From Thuidium tamariscinum (lineage: Eukaryota; Streptophyta; Bryopsida; Hypnales; Thuidiaceae), in contig OX344751.2 in the NCBI GenBank assembly GCA_947034885.2, positions 38,841,082 through 38,905,081 on the forward strand: 64,000 bases of DNA, read 5' to 3'. This document shows, in pieces, positions 1 to 10,549 of the stretch (position 1 is the stretch's first letter; the number at the start of each line of letters is the position of its first letter). The translations under genes were made by a program, and so were the position numbers. Under the pieces are notes generated by a model that was not told where the DNA came from, ran no database searches, and worked only from the letters and a program-made list of their open reading frames with translations.

Positions 1-1400
1 CTTAAAATTAATTAATATGCTTCCACATATTTTCTTTTTATATTCCATATTCCCACTTTCCTAGTCACTCCAACACTTTATATTTTTTTTAATGTTACAT
101 CATATCACTCTAATTAGTCCAATACCCAAACCATTTTCATATTCAAATTACTCCACCATTCCATTTTTTTTAGGTGTGAAATTACATCATTCTAACATCC
201 AAACCATTTTCATATTCAACAACATTTTATTTCCCTCCTTATTTTTGTTTATCATTCATATCACATTAACATCCAAACCATTCCAAGTTTTTTTAATGTT
301 AGATCACATCACTGTAGCACCCAAACCATTTCCATATCCTTAGTCACTCCACCATTCCAAAAAAATTTAAAGTGTTAAATCATTTCACTCTAACACCCAA
401 ACAACTTTAATTTATTATTCCATCATTTCCTTCTAATTTCTTTTGCATCATAAGCAAAACTCTCCCATCCCAAGTCAATGCCATTTGTTTTTTGTTAAAT
501 CATTCCTTTTTCTATTTTTCTCTCCTCATTAATTAACAAAGCTTTTCTATTTTTTTCCTTCAATCCTAAAACTCTTTCATTCCAAATCATTGTCATTTTT
601 TTGGATGAATCATTCCCTTTCCCTTTTTTTTGGCTTCATTCCTAGAACTCTCCCATCTGAACTGAATGCCATTTTGTATTTGTTCCATCATTTCGTTTCC
701 TATGTTTTTTATTAATTAGCAAAGCTCTTCTTATCCCAATTCCATGCCATTCTTTTTGGTTTAGGTCATTCTCTCTCTTATTTTTTTGGCTTCATTCCTA
801 AAACTCTACCATCCCAACTCATAGTTTTTCTTTTAGTTTTTCTTGAATAATTCCATCTTCGTTTCTGTTTTGCTTCATTAATTAACAAGACTCTCCCATC
901 TTAATTCAAAGCCATTTTTCTGTAATTCCATCATTCCCTTTCCTTTTGGGGGGCCTCCTTTCTAAAACCCTTCCATCCCAATTGAAAGCAAAATGTTCAT
1001 TTTCTGTTCCATATTTTCTTTCCCTATTTTTTTGGCTTCATTCCTACAATTCTCCCATCCCAACTCATAGTTGTTATTCTCTTTTTTGTTGAATCATTCT
1101 TTTTTCTTTTTTGTTTACCGTCATTAATTAGCAGGACCACTTTATTCCAACTCATAGTTCCTCTTTATTTGTTGAATCATTCCCTTCCCTATTTTATTTT
1201 TGTAATATTTCCTAAAGTTCTTCCATCCTAAGTCAAAGCTATTATTTTTTTTGTTCCATCTTCCCTTTTCCTTTTTTTGGTTTCTCTTCATTCATAAAAT
1301 TCTTCCATTCTACTTCAATGTCATTCATTTTTTTGTTGGATCATTCATTTTCCCTTCTTTGAGGGGGCTTCATTAACTCCTAAAACATAGGCATAGTGGA
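1..1400. repeat. Decayed minisatellite, left arm beside the kinase/RING pair
   Basis: AT-rich DNA made of diverged head-to-tail units of roughly 60-130 bp. Positions 60-420 repeat a phrase like TAACACCCAAACCATTTTCAT. From about 430 to 1400 the recurring phrases are CATTCCCTTTCC, TTTTTTGGCTTCATTCCT and AACTCTCCCATCCCAACTCA. The same phrases appear in reverse complement at 6450-8490, so the two blocks form inverted arms around the kinase/RING gene pair. The left arm runs off the window. Positions 1401-1689, before the kinase stop codon, are AT-rich and show nothing recognisable. Confidence 0.7.
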
Positions 1401-1689
1401 AAAAATTAAGTGTATGCATTTTTATACCAAAGTATTGCATCCATAGTTTTCATTTACGTTTTATCATCAATTCATAGAAGTCATAAAAAATGCCATGAGG
1501 AAAGACCAATGAAAGGGCATATTAATATATTTTGGGATTTTGAGTATGGTACACAATTACACATCCGATTTAATATATATTCAAGCTGTTTGGCAATTGC
1601 CAAGTAGGTACATAGGCTCCTCTATGAAGATGATTTTCTTCTATGCCTGAAATATATGCTAAACTACAAAAAATATTAAAAACAAAATA

Positions 1690-3270
1690 CTATGTACGAT
1701 AACAACAATCCGGCATCGTCCAACAGTGGGGGGCCTTCTTCAATTTTTCTAGAACATCTGGCACTGTTGCCCTTTCACGCACATCTTCTTTTACGAGGCT
1801 TCCCAATTTGATCCTGAAATTCTGATACTGCTCTGGGTTTTTCGTTGTGAAGTATTTAGGGTCCCACTCTTCATTCCAAATTGCAGAAGCTATCCATCCC
1901 ACCGCATATGCATCAGCTGCCATAGAATACAAATGCGTTTTTTGCATGGCCTCAATGGAGTTTGATGAACCCTGCTCTCCGTATACATAAAACAATTCTG
2001 GGGCCGCAAACCTTTGCTTTTTTTTCTCCTTCGCAAGGATCTCCATACTGGGATAGCCATACCTTGATGGCTCCTTTTCCACAACTCGGCTAGAAAGTCC
2101 CCAATCACATATCCCTATGTACACCCTATTTCGTTCCCAAGGACCAAAATGGAGCAAAACATTGGATGGAGATATGTCGTTGTGCATGTACTGCGCATCA
2201 TGGCATTTCCCCACAATGTCAAGTAATGACAATGCCAATTTCACTCGATTTCTCCGATACGTTGCAACCCATGAAAGTTCCTCTTGCGTCAGCCCCGTAG
2301 AAAAATCACTCTCAATCTGATCCACATCCAGTGCTTCACTCACTTTCGCATTGCATTTGGACAAGAAAGAAATTAGAGATCCTCCATTCCACCATAGTGT
2401 GTAGCCTTCCATTGTTTTAGGGTGGAGGTACGCAATTCGAATGATGCCAGGATGATTCACTGGACACCCTCCTGCCTCATTGATGATTGCTTGGCGTTTC
2501 TCCTTTTCATTCTTAGTCTTCAAGCTCTTCCTAGCAAAAAATATCCAACTAGGAATGCTCTCAAGTTTCGTAAAGATCACCTTCCTCACGGTCCCATACG
2601 ACCCAATCGCAATTTGTTCTGGCATGGGGATGACTTTCACGGAACTTTCTAGCCACTTGAATGTTCCACTCACGCAATGAGCCGTTATCGCTTCTTCAAT
2701 TGTCACTTTCCATGGTGCTTGCTTTTTTCTACGTGAAGAAGAATATCGTTGAGCAAACGTTTGAATCTCCTTCATTTTTGTAACCATCTCTCTGTCCTCC
2801 GTGTCCCAGTCGCTACCATCTTCTTTCTTACCCGTGTGATAACACCAATTACACACTATATTGGTTGTCAAGGCGACCACTTGTTTATCCAGCCACTCTT
2901 GGTGCAACCAATAATCTGAGAAGTTGTTGAATTCTTCTGATTCTTCAAACTTTGTCTCCAGCTCCCTTCGCAGGTCCCTCGTCAGTTTGTGGTACCCTTC
3001 TTCGTCGTGAAACACATACTCCCTGTTCAACATATTTGTACTTCGACGAGTGTAGAACACTACAGCTATTTTTCTCCCTTCGACTATGAATTCATGTCCA
3101 GGTATTTGGGGATTTAGGGCTTTCTTGCGTTTTTTCTGGTTTGATGAGGAAGGATTTGATGAACCTGAGGCCATCAACGTGTTTGTACATGGAATTACCG
3201 TCTCACCAACATCATCCAAGTCTACAAAGATAGGACGTTTGTCCACCAATCCACTCCCTTCACCTGCCAT
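1690..3270 (-). CDS. Protein kinase with a novel N-terminal region, transposon-associated
   Basis: Intronless 526-residue protein. I start it at the ATG at 3270; the frame is open 21 bases further up but has no other ATG. The kinase fold covers about residues 215-510: glycine loop GSYGTV at 223-228, candidate ATP-binding lysine in ARKSLK at 248 or 251, alpha-C glutamate near 265, catalytic loop HND (363-365) followed by SPSNVLL with Asn370, metal-binding Asp389 in DWG (in place of DFG), and AAPE ending at 425. All core catalytic residues are present, so it could be an active Ser/Thr-type kinase. HND for HRD and DWG for DFG are unusual and place it outside the common plant receptor-kinase families. 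Residues 1-210 carry a basic KKRKK stretch and no domain I recognise. It is transcribed away from the RING gene from a shared promoter. Kinase is confident; role and substrate are unknown. Confidence 0.85.
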   Translation of the reverse strand: MAGEGSGLVDKRPIFVDLDDVGETVIPCTNTLMASGSSNPSSSNQKKRKKALNPQIPGHEFIVEGRKIAVVFYTRRSTNMLNREYVFHDEEGYHKLTRDLRRELETKFEESEEFNNFSDYWLHQEWLDKQVVALTTNIVCNWCYHTGKKEDGSDWDTEDREMVTKMKEIQTFAQRYSSSRRKKQAPWKVTIEEAITAHCVSGTFKWLESSVKVIPMPEQIAIGSYGTVRKVIFTKLESIPSWIFFARKSLKTKNEKEKRQAIINEAGGCPVNHPGIIRIAYLHPKTMEGYTLWWNGGSLISFLSKCNAKVSEALDVDQIESDFSTGLTQEELSWVATYRRNRVKLALSLLDIVGKCHDAQYMHNDISPSNVLLHFGPWERNRVYIGICDWGLSSRVVEKEPSRYGYPSMEILAKEKKKQRFAAPELFYVYGEQGSSNSIEAMQKTHLYSMAADAYAVGWIASAIWNEEWDPKYFTTKNPEQYQNFRIKLGSLVKEDVRERATVPDVLEKLKKAPHCWTMPDCCYRT

Positions 3271-3811
3271 AATGGAAAAAAAAAGTTCCAATGGGCCTCC
3301 GTATCAATCCCGAAGCAAGAAAGTTTCAAAAAAATTCAAAAAAACCAGGTCTCATATGCAGGCCAAGCCCAGCACCCACCAAACTCACTTGCACAGGCCG
3401 TGGGAACGAACTAGCATGTGAGGCATAGGGCGCGGACTTGGCAAAGGAATGAGGGCGGGGACTCGCTTTATATAGTCCCCCCACGCACGTCCCCGCCCCA
3501 TCCCCATCGCGTTCCTGCCCCAACACGTGGAGTTCCCGCCCTGATACACGCGTCCCCGCCCTGACGGAGACGTCCGCGCCCCGACAACGAAGGAGTCCCC
3601 GCCCTGACGGAGACGTCTGCGCCCCGACATCGATGGAGTCCCCGCCCTGCCAGCGATGGCGTCCGCGCCTTGACGTCCCCGACTGCCCCTATATAAACCC
3701 GTCCCCGCCTTGCATACTCTCAGCCTTCCACCTCTTCATTGAGTTGGTTGTGAGCTTCGTGCGGGGTCTTTTTGATTGCCACGTGGGAGGTTTTCAGATT
3801 TTCCCGTGAAA
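3271..3811. promoter_or_regulatory. Two-way promoter with GC-rich motif array
   Basis: A 541-bp spacer separates the divergent kinase and RING start codons. A minus-strand TATA box (TATATAAA) lies at 3467-3474 and a plus-strand TATATAA at 3690-3696. Between and around them GTCCGCGCCCCGAC, GTCCCCGCCCTGAC and close variants occur about ten times between 3440 and 3715. The word TGACGGAGACGTCTGCGCC at about 3606-3624 recurs exactly at about 19,585-19,603 inside the hAT right end. I infer that the array is a binding platform that controls both genes, possibly for the element's own transposase. Confidence 0.7.
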
Positions 3812-5914
3812 ATGGCTACACCGACAAGACCAAGGAAGGAGGAACGAGACAAGACCCGACCACGACCAGGAAACAAACATCGTAAGCGGTTGCATGTTTT
3901 ATGTAATCCCGCAAAGCTTGCATTCAAAGGGTGGGAAGACGTGCCTGACCCATGGACTTACGAAAACTGTGCCAATTACATCGAGTGGTGCCACATTGAC
4001 AAGGTCTTCCCAGAAAAGCGACACAACTATCACCGACGCTTCCACAGGGCAAATTTAAAACATTGCATTGATGAGGAGTTCACAAATCGGTGCATCGAAG
4101 TGTACCAGGCATTGTATGATGTCCCTATCGTCAAACGCAATGAAGTGCATCTCTTCATTGCACGAGGGGTACATGCGGAGCTAAAGTTGAACAAGAGAGT
4201 GGACTGGTCAACTTTGAAGACAATGGGGGACAAAGTCAACATTCCTACCCCAGCAAATGGATTCATTCCAAGGGGGGTAAAAAGGTACCCGCAAGGTGGA
4301 CTGGGTAAAACAACTACACAAGTTGAAGCACCACCATTACATGACACTGAGGACTCTGCTACAGATAACGACTCGGATGGATCTCATGTGCCACATGCAC
4401 TCAGCTATAGAACAAATCTACGGCTTAAAAAGAGGAGGGCTGAGCGTGCAACTGAAGAGGGTGTACAAGAAAATGTTGTGGAGGGACAGGTGCCAGCTAG
4501 TGATGAACCAACAATAGGAATTGTTGATGTTACAGCTGCTGCAGATCGAATTCAGAGTTTGAGGACTGAAGTGGAAGAGAGCAATGCGCATCTGCATTCT
4601 TTGTATGAAGATGTTAATAAATTGAGGGATGAACTCAAAGAGAAGAACAATATTATAAGTGAACAACAACGTGAGATAGAGGCGCTGCGGCATGCTCTTG
4701 AAGCAGCCACATTGGCCAATGATGGTCAGGATCCACGAGGGGGAGCGCAAGGGCCTCCAATCAATGATGAAATTCCAGTGCAACATGTTGAAGTTGGTGC
4801 AACACAGGGTACTCAAGATGATGCCCTGTCATTTGGAGAATTACCCACAAATGTAGGTCAAGCAATGCCAATTGACCAGAGCACTCAATTGACGGACGCG
4901 CTTGCAAACAATTTGATATTGAAAAAACAATTGAAAGCGTTGATGGAGCAATATTACCAGTGGAAGATGGCATGCGTCTTTTCTGTTGACAGGACTCAGC
5001 AAATGGTGTTAGAATTCCAAAAAATCGACAACAATTATGGCGCACACAATCAAGAGAGGGTTTTTGGGTTGACATCGTGGGCCCTCATGGATGATCATTT
5101 CAACATGGATGAAATGGTGACCAAAGACATTGGTGGTGGAACAACAATCATCGATTGGTCCAAACACCATTGGGATTTCAAGAATGAAGTTGGCTCTTCC
5201 CTTGACCAGAACGGCAATCCACTATTATTGTGGCCAAATCCTTCAAGCTTCGTGTATGATGGTACTACGTGTCCCATTTGTCTAAATCCATTTGGCCCTG
5301 AAGGTGGAATGCACCTAGGCACATGCGAACACTTGTACCATCCATTTTGTTTGATTAGCTTGATGGTTGTTCGTCGACGGTGTTCCTTGTGTAAGGCTCC
5401 TTTCCATGAGCGCTTGAATGATTTGTTTGGATTAGTTTCATACATGCCACCACATTGGGAATATAATGCTGAAAATGCCCCTGATCATGCTCAGAAGTGG
5501 GGAACGGACTTGGTGTGGAGTTGGAAATTGAAGGTCCATTCCTTGGATAAACAAAACCTTTCTGCCGAATGGGGTTGGGAAAAAAATCCAGCTCAAATAG
5601 TGGAGGTGTGTCAACACTTGATTCCAATGAAGGACAAGTATAGCCAAGGACGACGGAATTTCTTCTATCAGTGCTTCAATGGGCATTGGGACGAGGTTTT
5701 TGAGAACTTTCAATTTGGACCTCATCCTAAACAGTGGTTTTGGAATAGGGATGGAGTTCGTATCACTAACGACGATGGGATTCGTATGGTGGACGACATT
5801 GACATGCCTGACCCTGCTGAACTAGTTCAACTAGAGGAGTCAGAGTGGCGAGAAACCTTTCGACATGAAGGGATGGATTTCTTGCTTGAACAGCATAGCC
5901 CTCGAACTCTCTAA
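3812..5914 (+). CDS. Coiled-coil RING-finger protein, candidate E3 ubiquitin ligase
   Basis: Intronless 700-residue protein. I take the ATG at 3812 (context GAAAATGGCT); the open frame upstream has no ATG. The N-terminus (1-30) is basic. Residues 30-150 form a Trp/His/Tyr-rich region of unknown family. A long coiled coil spans about 240-303. The RING lies at 487-527, with CPIC, then TCEH, YH, FC and CSLC, giving a C3H2C3 (RING-H2) ligand order with all eight zinc ligands present. Beyond it, Trp-rich sequence runs to the end. RING-H2 proteins usually recruit E2 enzymes for ubiquitin transfer; the target here is unknown. It is divergently paired with the kinase. The frame stays open for 60 codons after the stop (see 5915-6097), so the annotated end may be a recent truncation. 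Confidence 0.85.
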   Translation: MATPTRPRKEERDKTRPRPGNKHRKRLHVLCNPAKLAFKGWEDVPDPWTYENCANYIEWCHIDKVFPEKRHNYHRRFHRANLKHCIDEEFTNRCIEVYQALYDVPIVKRNEVHLFIARGVHAELKLNKRVDWSTLKTMGDKVNIPTPANGFIPRGVKRYPQGGLGKTTTQVEAPPLHDTEDSATDNDSDGSHVPHALSYRTNLRLKKRRAERATEEGVQENVVEGQVPASDEPTIGIVDVTAAADRIQSLRTEVEESNAHLHSLYEDVNKLRDELKEKNNIISEQQREIEALRHALEAATLANDGQDPRGGAQGPPINDEIPVQHVEVGATQGTQDDALSFGELPTNVGQAMPIDQSTQLTDALANNLILKKQLKALMEQYYQWKMACVFSVDRTQQMVLEFQKIDNNYGAHNQERVFGLTSWALMDDHFNMDEMVTKDIGGGTTIIDWSKHHWDFKNEVGSSLDQNGNPLLLWPNPSSFVYDGTTCPICLNPFGPEGGMHLGTCEHLYHPFCLISLMVVRRRCSLCKAPFHERLNDLFGLVSYMPPHWEYNAENAPDHAQKWGTDLVWSWKLKVHSLDKQNLSAEWGWEKNPAQIVEVCQHLIPMKDKYSQGRRNFFYQCFNGHWDEVFENFQFGPHPKQWFWNRDGVRITNDDGIRMVDDIDMPDPAELVQLEESEWRETFRHEGMDFLLEQHSPRTL

Positions 5915-6097
5915 TGTCTTGAGAGCCTCAAACAATCACAGATCATGAGGGCTGTATTGGAGGAAGATGGACCAGCGCGGAGAACTCGATCCGCAGTTCG
6001 TAGACTACGTTTAGGCTCGGACGAAGACCTTCCCGTCATTGCAGGGACACATGACAACGAGGCTGGCCCAAGTGGCAGTGCAATGGACATAAACTAA
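5915..6097 (+). other. Open in-frame continuation after the RING stop codon
   Basis: Directly after the TAA at 5912-5914 the same frame runs without a stop to a TAA at 6095-6097. From the ATG at 5945 it reads as a 50-residue basic-then-acidic peptide (RRTRSAVRRLRLGSDEDLP, ending GSAMDIN). Its base composition is like the gene before it and unlike the AT-rich DNA after 6100. It is probably the former C-terminus of the RING protein, cut off by one base change; stop read-through or a sequencing error are alternatives. Confidence 0.5.
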
Positions 6098-6449
6098 GTG
6101 AAGTTTCTACTATCTAGCTAGTGAACTTATGTTTTCATAGAAGACTTAGGGTCCTAGCTTAATATAGGCTTATAGAATTTTGATCTCGGCAATAGATATT
6201 ATTCGTTATATTAGATATTGGCACATGCATTTTTAGATGGTGTCATGGTCATAGTAACCTCGTCATATACTTTTCCAACTATGTATTCCATGACGCTTAT
6301 GAAATATATATTATTTAGCCCAAAATCCAGGCCAAAATCACTTCGTTTTTTTTTTGCACATACTCTTTTGAAACAACATCATACATATACAAAAATTATA
6401 TCCTAAAATGAAATGTCATTGAATTGGAGTATTGTACTATGATTCATTT
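6098..6449. other. AT-rich 3' flank of the RING gene
   Basis: AT-rich sequence with no coding signal or repeat that I can recognise. It probably holds the transcript end of the RING gene. Confidence 0.4.
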
Positions 6450-8490
6450 CCATTTTTTCATGAATGAATAAAATTAGGGAAGGACAACAAATGCCATTAT
6501 ATTGGAAAAAAACTCATTTCTAATGTTGCTAATGATAGAAAACAAGTAAATGGCATTCACTTGAGATACCACCAAAAAATAGAGGGCATTCTGGTGAGAT
6601 GGAACAATTTCGCTAATCAAGCCCCAAAAAAATAGGGGGGAATGATATACAATAAATAAAGTGCATTGGGATGGCATGGGATAATGTTGCAAATGCAGCC
6701 AAAAACAATTAGGGAGGGAATGATATCCACAAAAAATGACATTCAATTGGGACAAAATAATCTTCCAAATCAATAAAATAAAACTATAAAGAGTTTAGGA
6801 AATAAATCGTCTTCTGTTGGGATGGAACATGTGGCTAATGAATTTCGAAGAATTAGGAAGGTAATGATCAAAGAAAAATGAATGGCATTCGGTTGGAAAA
6901 AAGTTAGGAAGACAAGAGTAGTGCCATTTCCTTCTTGTATAACTTGAGATGGAACAATTATGCTAATGAAGCCAAAAAAAATGAAAAAAAAATGAATCCA
7001 ACAAAAGAAAAGTTGAAAAGGCATTGACTTGGAATGTAAGTGATTTCAAAATAAATGCACCCAAAAGAGGGGTAGAGAGACCCAAGCTTTCGTAAATTTT
7101 ATTTGGGAATGATTCTAAACTTCACTTACAAGTTAAAGTGATTGACTATAATCCCAAACACTCATCCTTCAATTTCCTATCACGTAATTGCCAGACCTAC
7201 AATGGAAGTGTATTGTTACCCAAAGTACTAAAAAATGGGAAAAGTAAGTAGGGATGATTAAATTGGCATGGAAATAGGTACATATTTAATAAAAAATGGT
7301 TACCCAATTTAAAAAAATTTAGTGGCAAAAAAATCAATTTTCATTGACTTGAAATTGATGAAGTAAAATGTCATTGACTTGGAATAGGATTCAATCATAA
7401 AAACATGTACGGAATGAAATGAAAAGTCATTGAATTGGAGTGGAATTCATTTCCAATCTATGAAAAAAATTAGGTAAGGAAAAAAGACGTGATTTAGTTG
7501 GAGTGAAAGTGCATTTTAGATGTTCTTAATAGAAGCAAACAAATGTGAAAGAGATATGAAACAAACATTGTGTTTGATTACCTATTTTAATAAACGAGAA
7601 ATGGAAAGCGAATGGAAAGACTTCCATTTCTTACCATAAAAAACATTTATTATTGAGTTGGGATGGAAGAGTTTTTCTAATGAATAAAAAAAATAGGAAA
7701 GGGACTGACGGGAAAAAAAATTACAATTTATTAAGATGGAAAAGATTTCGGTTCAGGATTAAAAAATAAGGAATGAGAATGAGGGCGAAAAAAAATTGGT
7801 ATTGAGTTACATGGACAAGTTTTGCTAAACAATAAAGTAAAAAACATAATAAAAAATAGTAAAGAGGTTGGTTAGCTGGTGGTACAAAAAAAATTCCCAT
7901 TGACATTGGATGAAAGAGCTTTGCTAATCAATGAAGCCAAATACATTTAGGAAAGGCAATGCAATGATTCAACTAATAAATATTGGTATTGCTAATTACG
8001 ATAAAAGAGTTCTAGAAATTAATGAAGACCAATAGAAATGAAAATCTGAAAAGAAAATGGTGACAAAAAAAGATAGAATGATGCAACAAAAAAAGGATGG
8101 CATAGAGTTGGGGAATGAGAGATTTGCTAATTAATGGGAAATAAATAGGAAAACGAATGACGTAAAAAAAAATTGGCATTCAATTTGAATGCAAGAGTTT
8201 TAGGAATGAAGTAAAAAAAAAGGAGATAAAACGATTCAATAAATAAGGAATGATGCCACAAAACAAGGGGGCTAAATAATTCAACAAAAAGGAATGACAA
8301 TGACTTCGCATAAAAGAATTTTTGCATTAGAGGCCAAAAATATAAGAGTTTTGCTAATTAATGAAGCAAGAGAAATGGACAAGGAATTGAATTAAGAAAT
8401 AAAAAGATGGCATTGACTTCGGATAAGATAGTTTTGCTTTCGATGCATAAAAAATTGGAAAGGGGATGATGAGATGAAAAATTGAAGTGG
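6450..8490. repeat. Decayed minisatellite, right arm, inverted to 1-1400
   Basis: Purine-rich diverged units of about 80-130 bp, with phrases such as GGCATTGAGTTGGGATG, AAGAGTTTTGCTAATTAATG, AAGCCAAAAAAAATAGG and GAAAGGGAATGATTCAAC. These are the reverse complements of phrases in the 1-1400 arm. The repeats decay from about 7070 to 7560 and are clear again to 8490. Inverted arms of tandem repeats are known from Foldback and some Mutator-like elements. No unbroken genes lie inside. Confidence 0.7.
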
Positions 8491-8559
8491 CGTATTGGAG
8501 GTCTACAATTTTTTGTTTAAATCTCTACTACTTCTTTCATTTTAAACAAATTAAGTTTT

Positions 8560-9950
8560 ACCTTTGTATCTAGTACACTACATTTCCTCTATATTCCCTA
8601 AATATTTCCTCAAAATATCCGGAACATTTGCTAAATAGAAGAATTTAGACTTCTTTTTTTAAATCTAAAAATTCTTTTTAGTTCAAAGTACTAGTTTCTT
8701 CTTGGGGACACAAACAAGGTTCAAAGTAGTTCGGAGTATTAGAAGACATAAGGAACGACATGTTCCACCACAACAAAGGGTACATGCTCTTCTACGAAGT
8801 TTCTTCCAAATCTTAGTCCATTGAGCTCTTCAATTTGGCATCTTGCTTTCATGGTCTTGTCGGAATGTAGAACAAGTTGTTCTTCCTAAAATTAAAGGTT
8901 CCCCCGCTCCAAGAAAAGGAAGGATTGAAGGATCTCATGCCCAAGCGCATTTCAAAGTCCTCCCTCTTGTGCTGTATGCCCTGGCGTCCGCGCCCTGACA
9001 TCAAGTCCGCGCCCTGACGTCCGCGCCCTGACTTCAAGTCTGCGCCCTGGTGTCCGCGCCCTGACATCAAGTCCGCGCCTTGACATGAAGTCCGTGCCAC
9101 GTATTAGAATTGTCCGCCCTCAAGTCCGCGCCCTGCGTCCACGCCCTGACATAGCCAATGTCACGAAAACATTGGTGAGAGAAAGCTTTCTTGTCTCTCC
9201 ATCACTATAAAGAATCTAAAAGAAGGCATGACTGAATTTAATGGTTCCTGGTTTCCATGAAAGGAGGGACACAATCTTGTAAGAGCAATAAATAGGAGCA
9301 AGGAGGGATCCCATGCGGGAAGTCAACCTCATTTGCAGTGCATGCACGTTTGCGCACCAAGAATGGTCCGCGCCCTGACGTCCGCGCCCTCACTTGACGT
9401 CCACGCCCTGAGTAGCGCCAATGCAAGCCTCCAACTCCTTGGCTTCCCTGGTTCTCATGCCCGATCGCATTTCAAAGTCCTCCCTCTTGTGCTGTATGCC
9501 CTGGCGTCCGCGCCCTGACTTCAAGTCCGCGCCCTGGAGTCCGCGCCCTAACTTCAAGTCCGCGCCATGACCTCAAGTCCGCGCCCTGACATTAAGTCCG
9601 CGCCATGACACAGCCAATGTAACGAAAACATTGGTGAGAGAAAGCGTTCTTGTCTCTCCATCACTACAAGGAATGTAAAAGACGGCATGACTAAATTTAA
9701 TGGTTCCCGGTTTCCATGAAAAGGAGGGACACCATCTTGTAAGAGCAATAAATAGGAGCAAGGAAGGATCCCATGCGGGAGGTCAACCTCTTTTTCTTTG
9801 CATGCACGTTCGCGCACCAAGAATGGTCCGCACCCTGGAGTCCGCGCCCTGTGCTGGAGTCCACGCCTTGAAGTCCGCGCCCTCACCTGACGTCCCCGCC
9901 CTGAGTAGCGCCAATGCAGTGAAGTTCAAGCCTCCAATTCCTTGGCTTCT
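8560..9950 (+). repeat. Duplicated hAT promoter-like block with GC-motif arrays
   Basis: Positions 8560-9000 resemble 12,500-13,040 upstream of the hAT gene in the same order: a conserved tract with CAAATCTTAG, then TTGAGCTCTT, GGCATCTTGCT, TCATGGTCTT, CCCGCTCCAA and CTCATGCCCAAG. A unit of about 0.5 kb is then present twice (about 8940-9420 and 9455-9910). Both copies carry CTCCCTCTTGTGCTGTATGC, AAAACATTGGTGAGAGAAAG and AGAGCAATAAATAGGAGCAA. The copies of GTCCGCGCCCTGAC cluster at 8985-9150, 9365-9410, 9500-9610 and 9825-9905. No open reading frame in it looks real. It is either the outer 5' region of the same hAT element or a remnant of a second copy. Confidence 0.7.
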
Positions 9951-9972
9951 TGGGTTCAAAGGTTTTAGGAGT

Positions 9973-10016
9973 GTAGGGTTTAGGGTTTGGAGTATTAGGG
10001 TTTAGGGTTTGAGTTT
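9973..10016 (+). repeat. Short telomere-type repeat tract
   Basis: Two clusters of TAGGGTTTAGGGTTT occur within about 40 bp, matching the plant telomere unit TTTAGGG with short interruptions. It is an interstitial tract between the motif arrays and the satellite-like array. Confidence 0.6.
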
Positions 10017-10549
10017 GGATTGTTTGACTTTATTTCAGATGGTTTTAGGGTTGAATTAAAAAACAAATCAATGTATTCTAAACCTTCGGAAAAGAACCTA
10101 TGTCATGTTTCTGAAAAATATGTCTTCTAAGTTCATGTAAAAAAGATTTTATTGTAGCAATTATTTCTAATTGTGGATTCCATTTACAACCTTTCTACTT
10201 CAATTTAAGTTGTACGTTTTATTAAGGAAGAATCCATTGTAACAAGTATTTATAAAAATGGATTCTTTCACATTAAGAACAAAATATAACTTATAATTTT
10301 CCATTTCCCCACAAAAACCCTTGTAGTTATTATGCAGAAAAAAGAATCTTTGCTTGTGAATAATGGATCTGAAGAAATGAAACTCATTTGTTCATTTAAA
10401 AAATGCATTCTATCAATTATTCAAGAAAGTGAATCTTTTCATGTGAATCCAAAATAATGTAAAGTTCTCATTCAAAAGAAGAATCTCTTGTACCTTTTAT
10501 TTAGAAATGACTACCTTCTACGTGAATCTAAGAAACTGAACTTGGAAGT

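Noticed and set aside
1410-1607. 65-codon frame beside the kinase 3' end
   Set aside because: No domain, low-complexity AT-rich DNA, no splice signals; chance is the simplest explanation.
4418-5725. Several open frames antisense to the RING gene
   Set aside because: No promoter, no domain, and fully inside a well-supported coding region.
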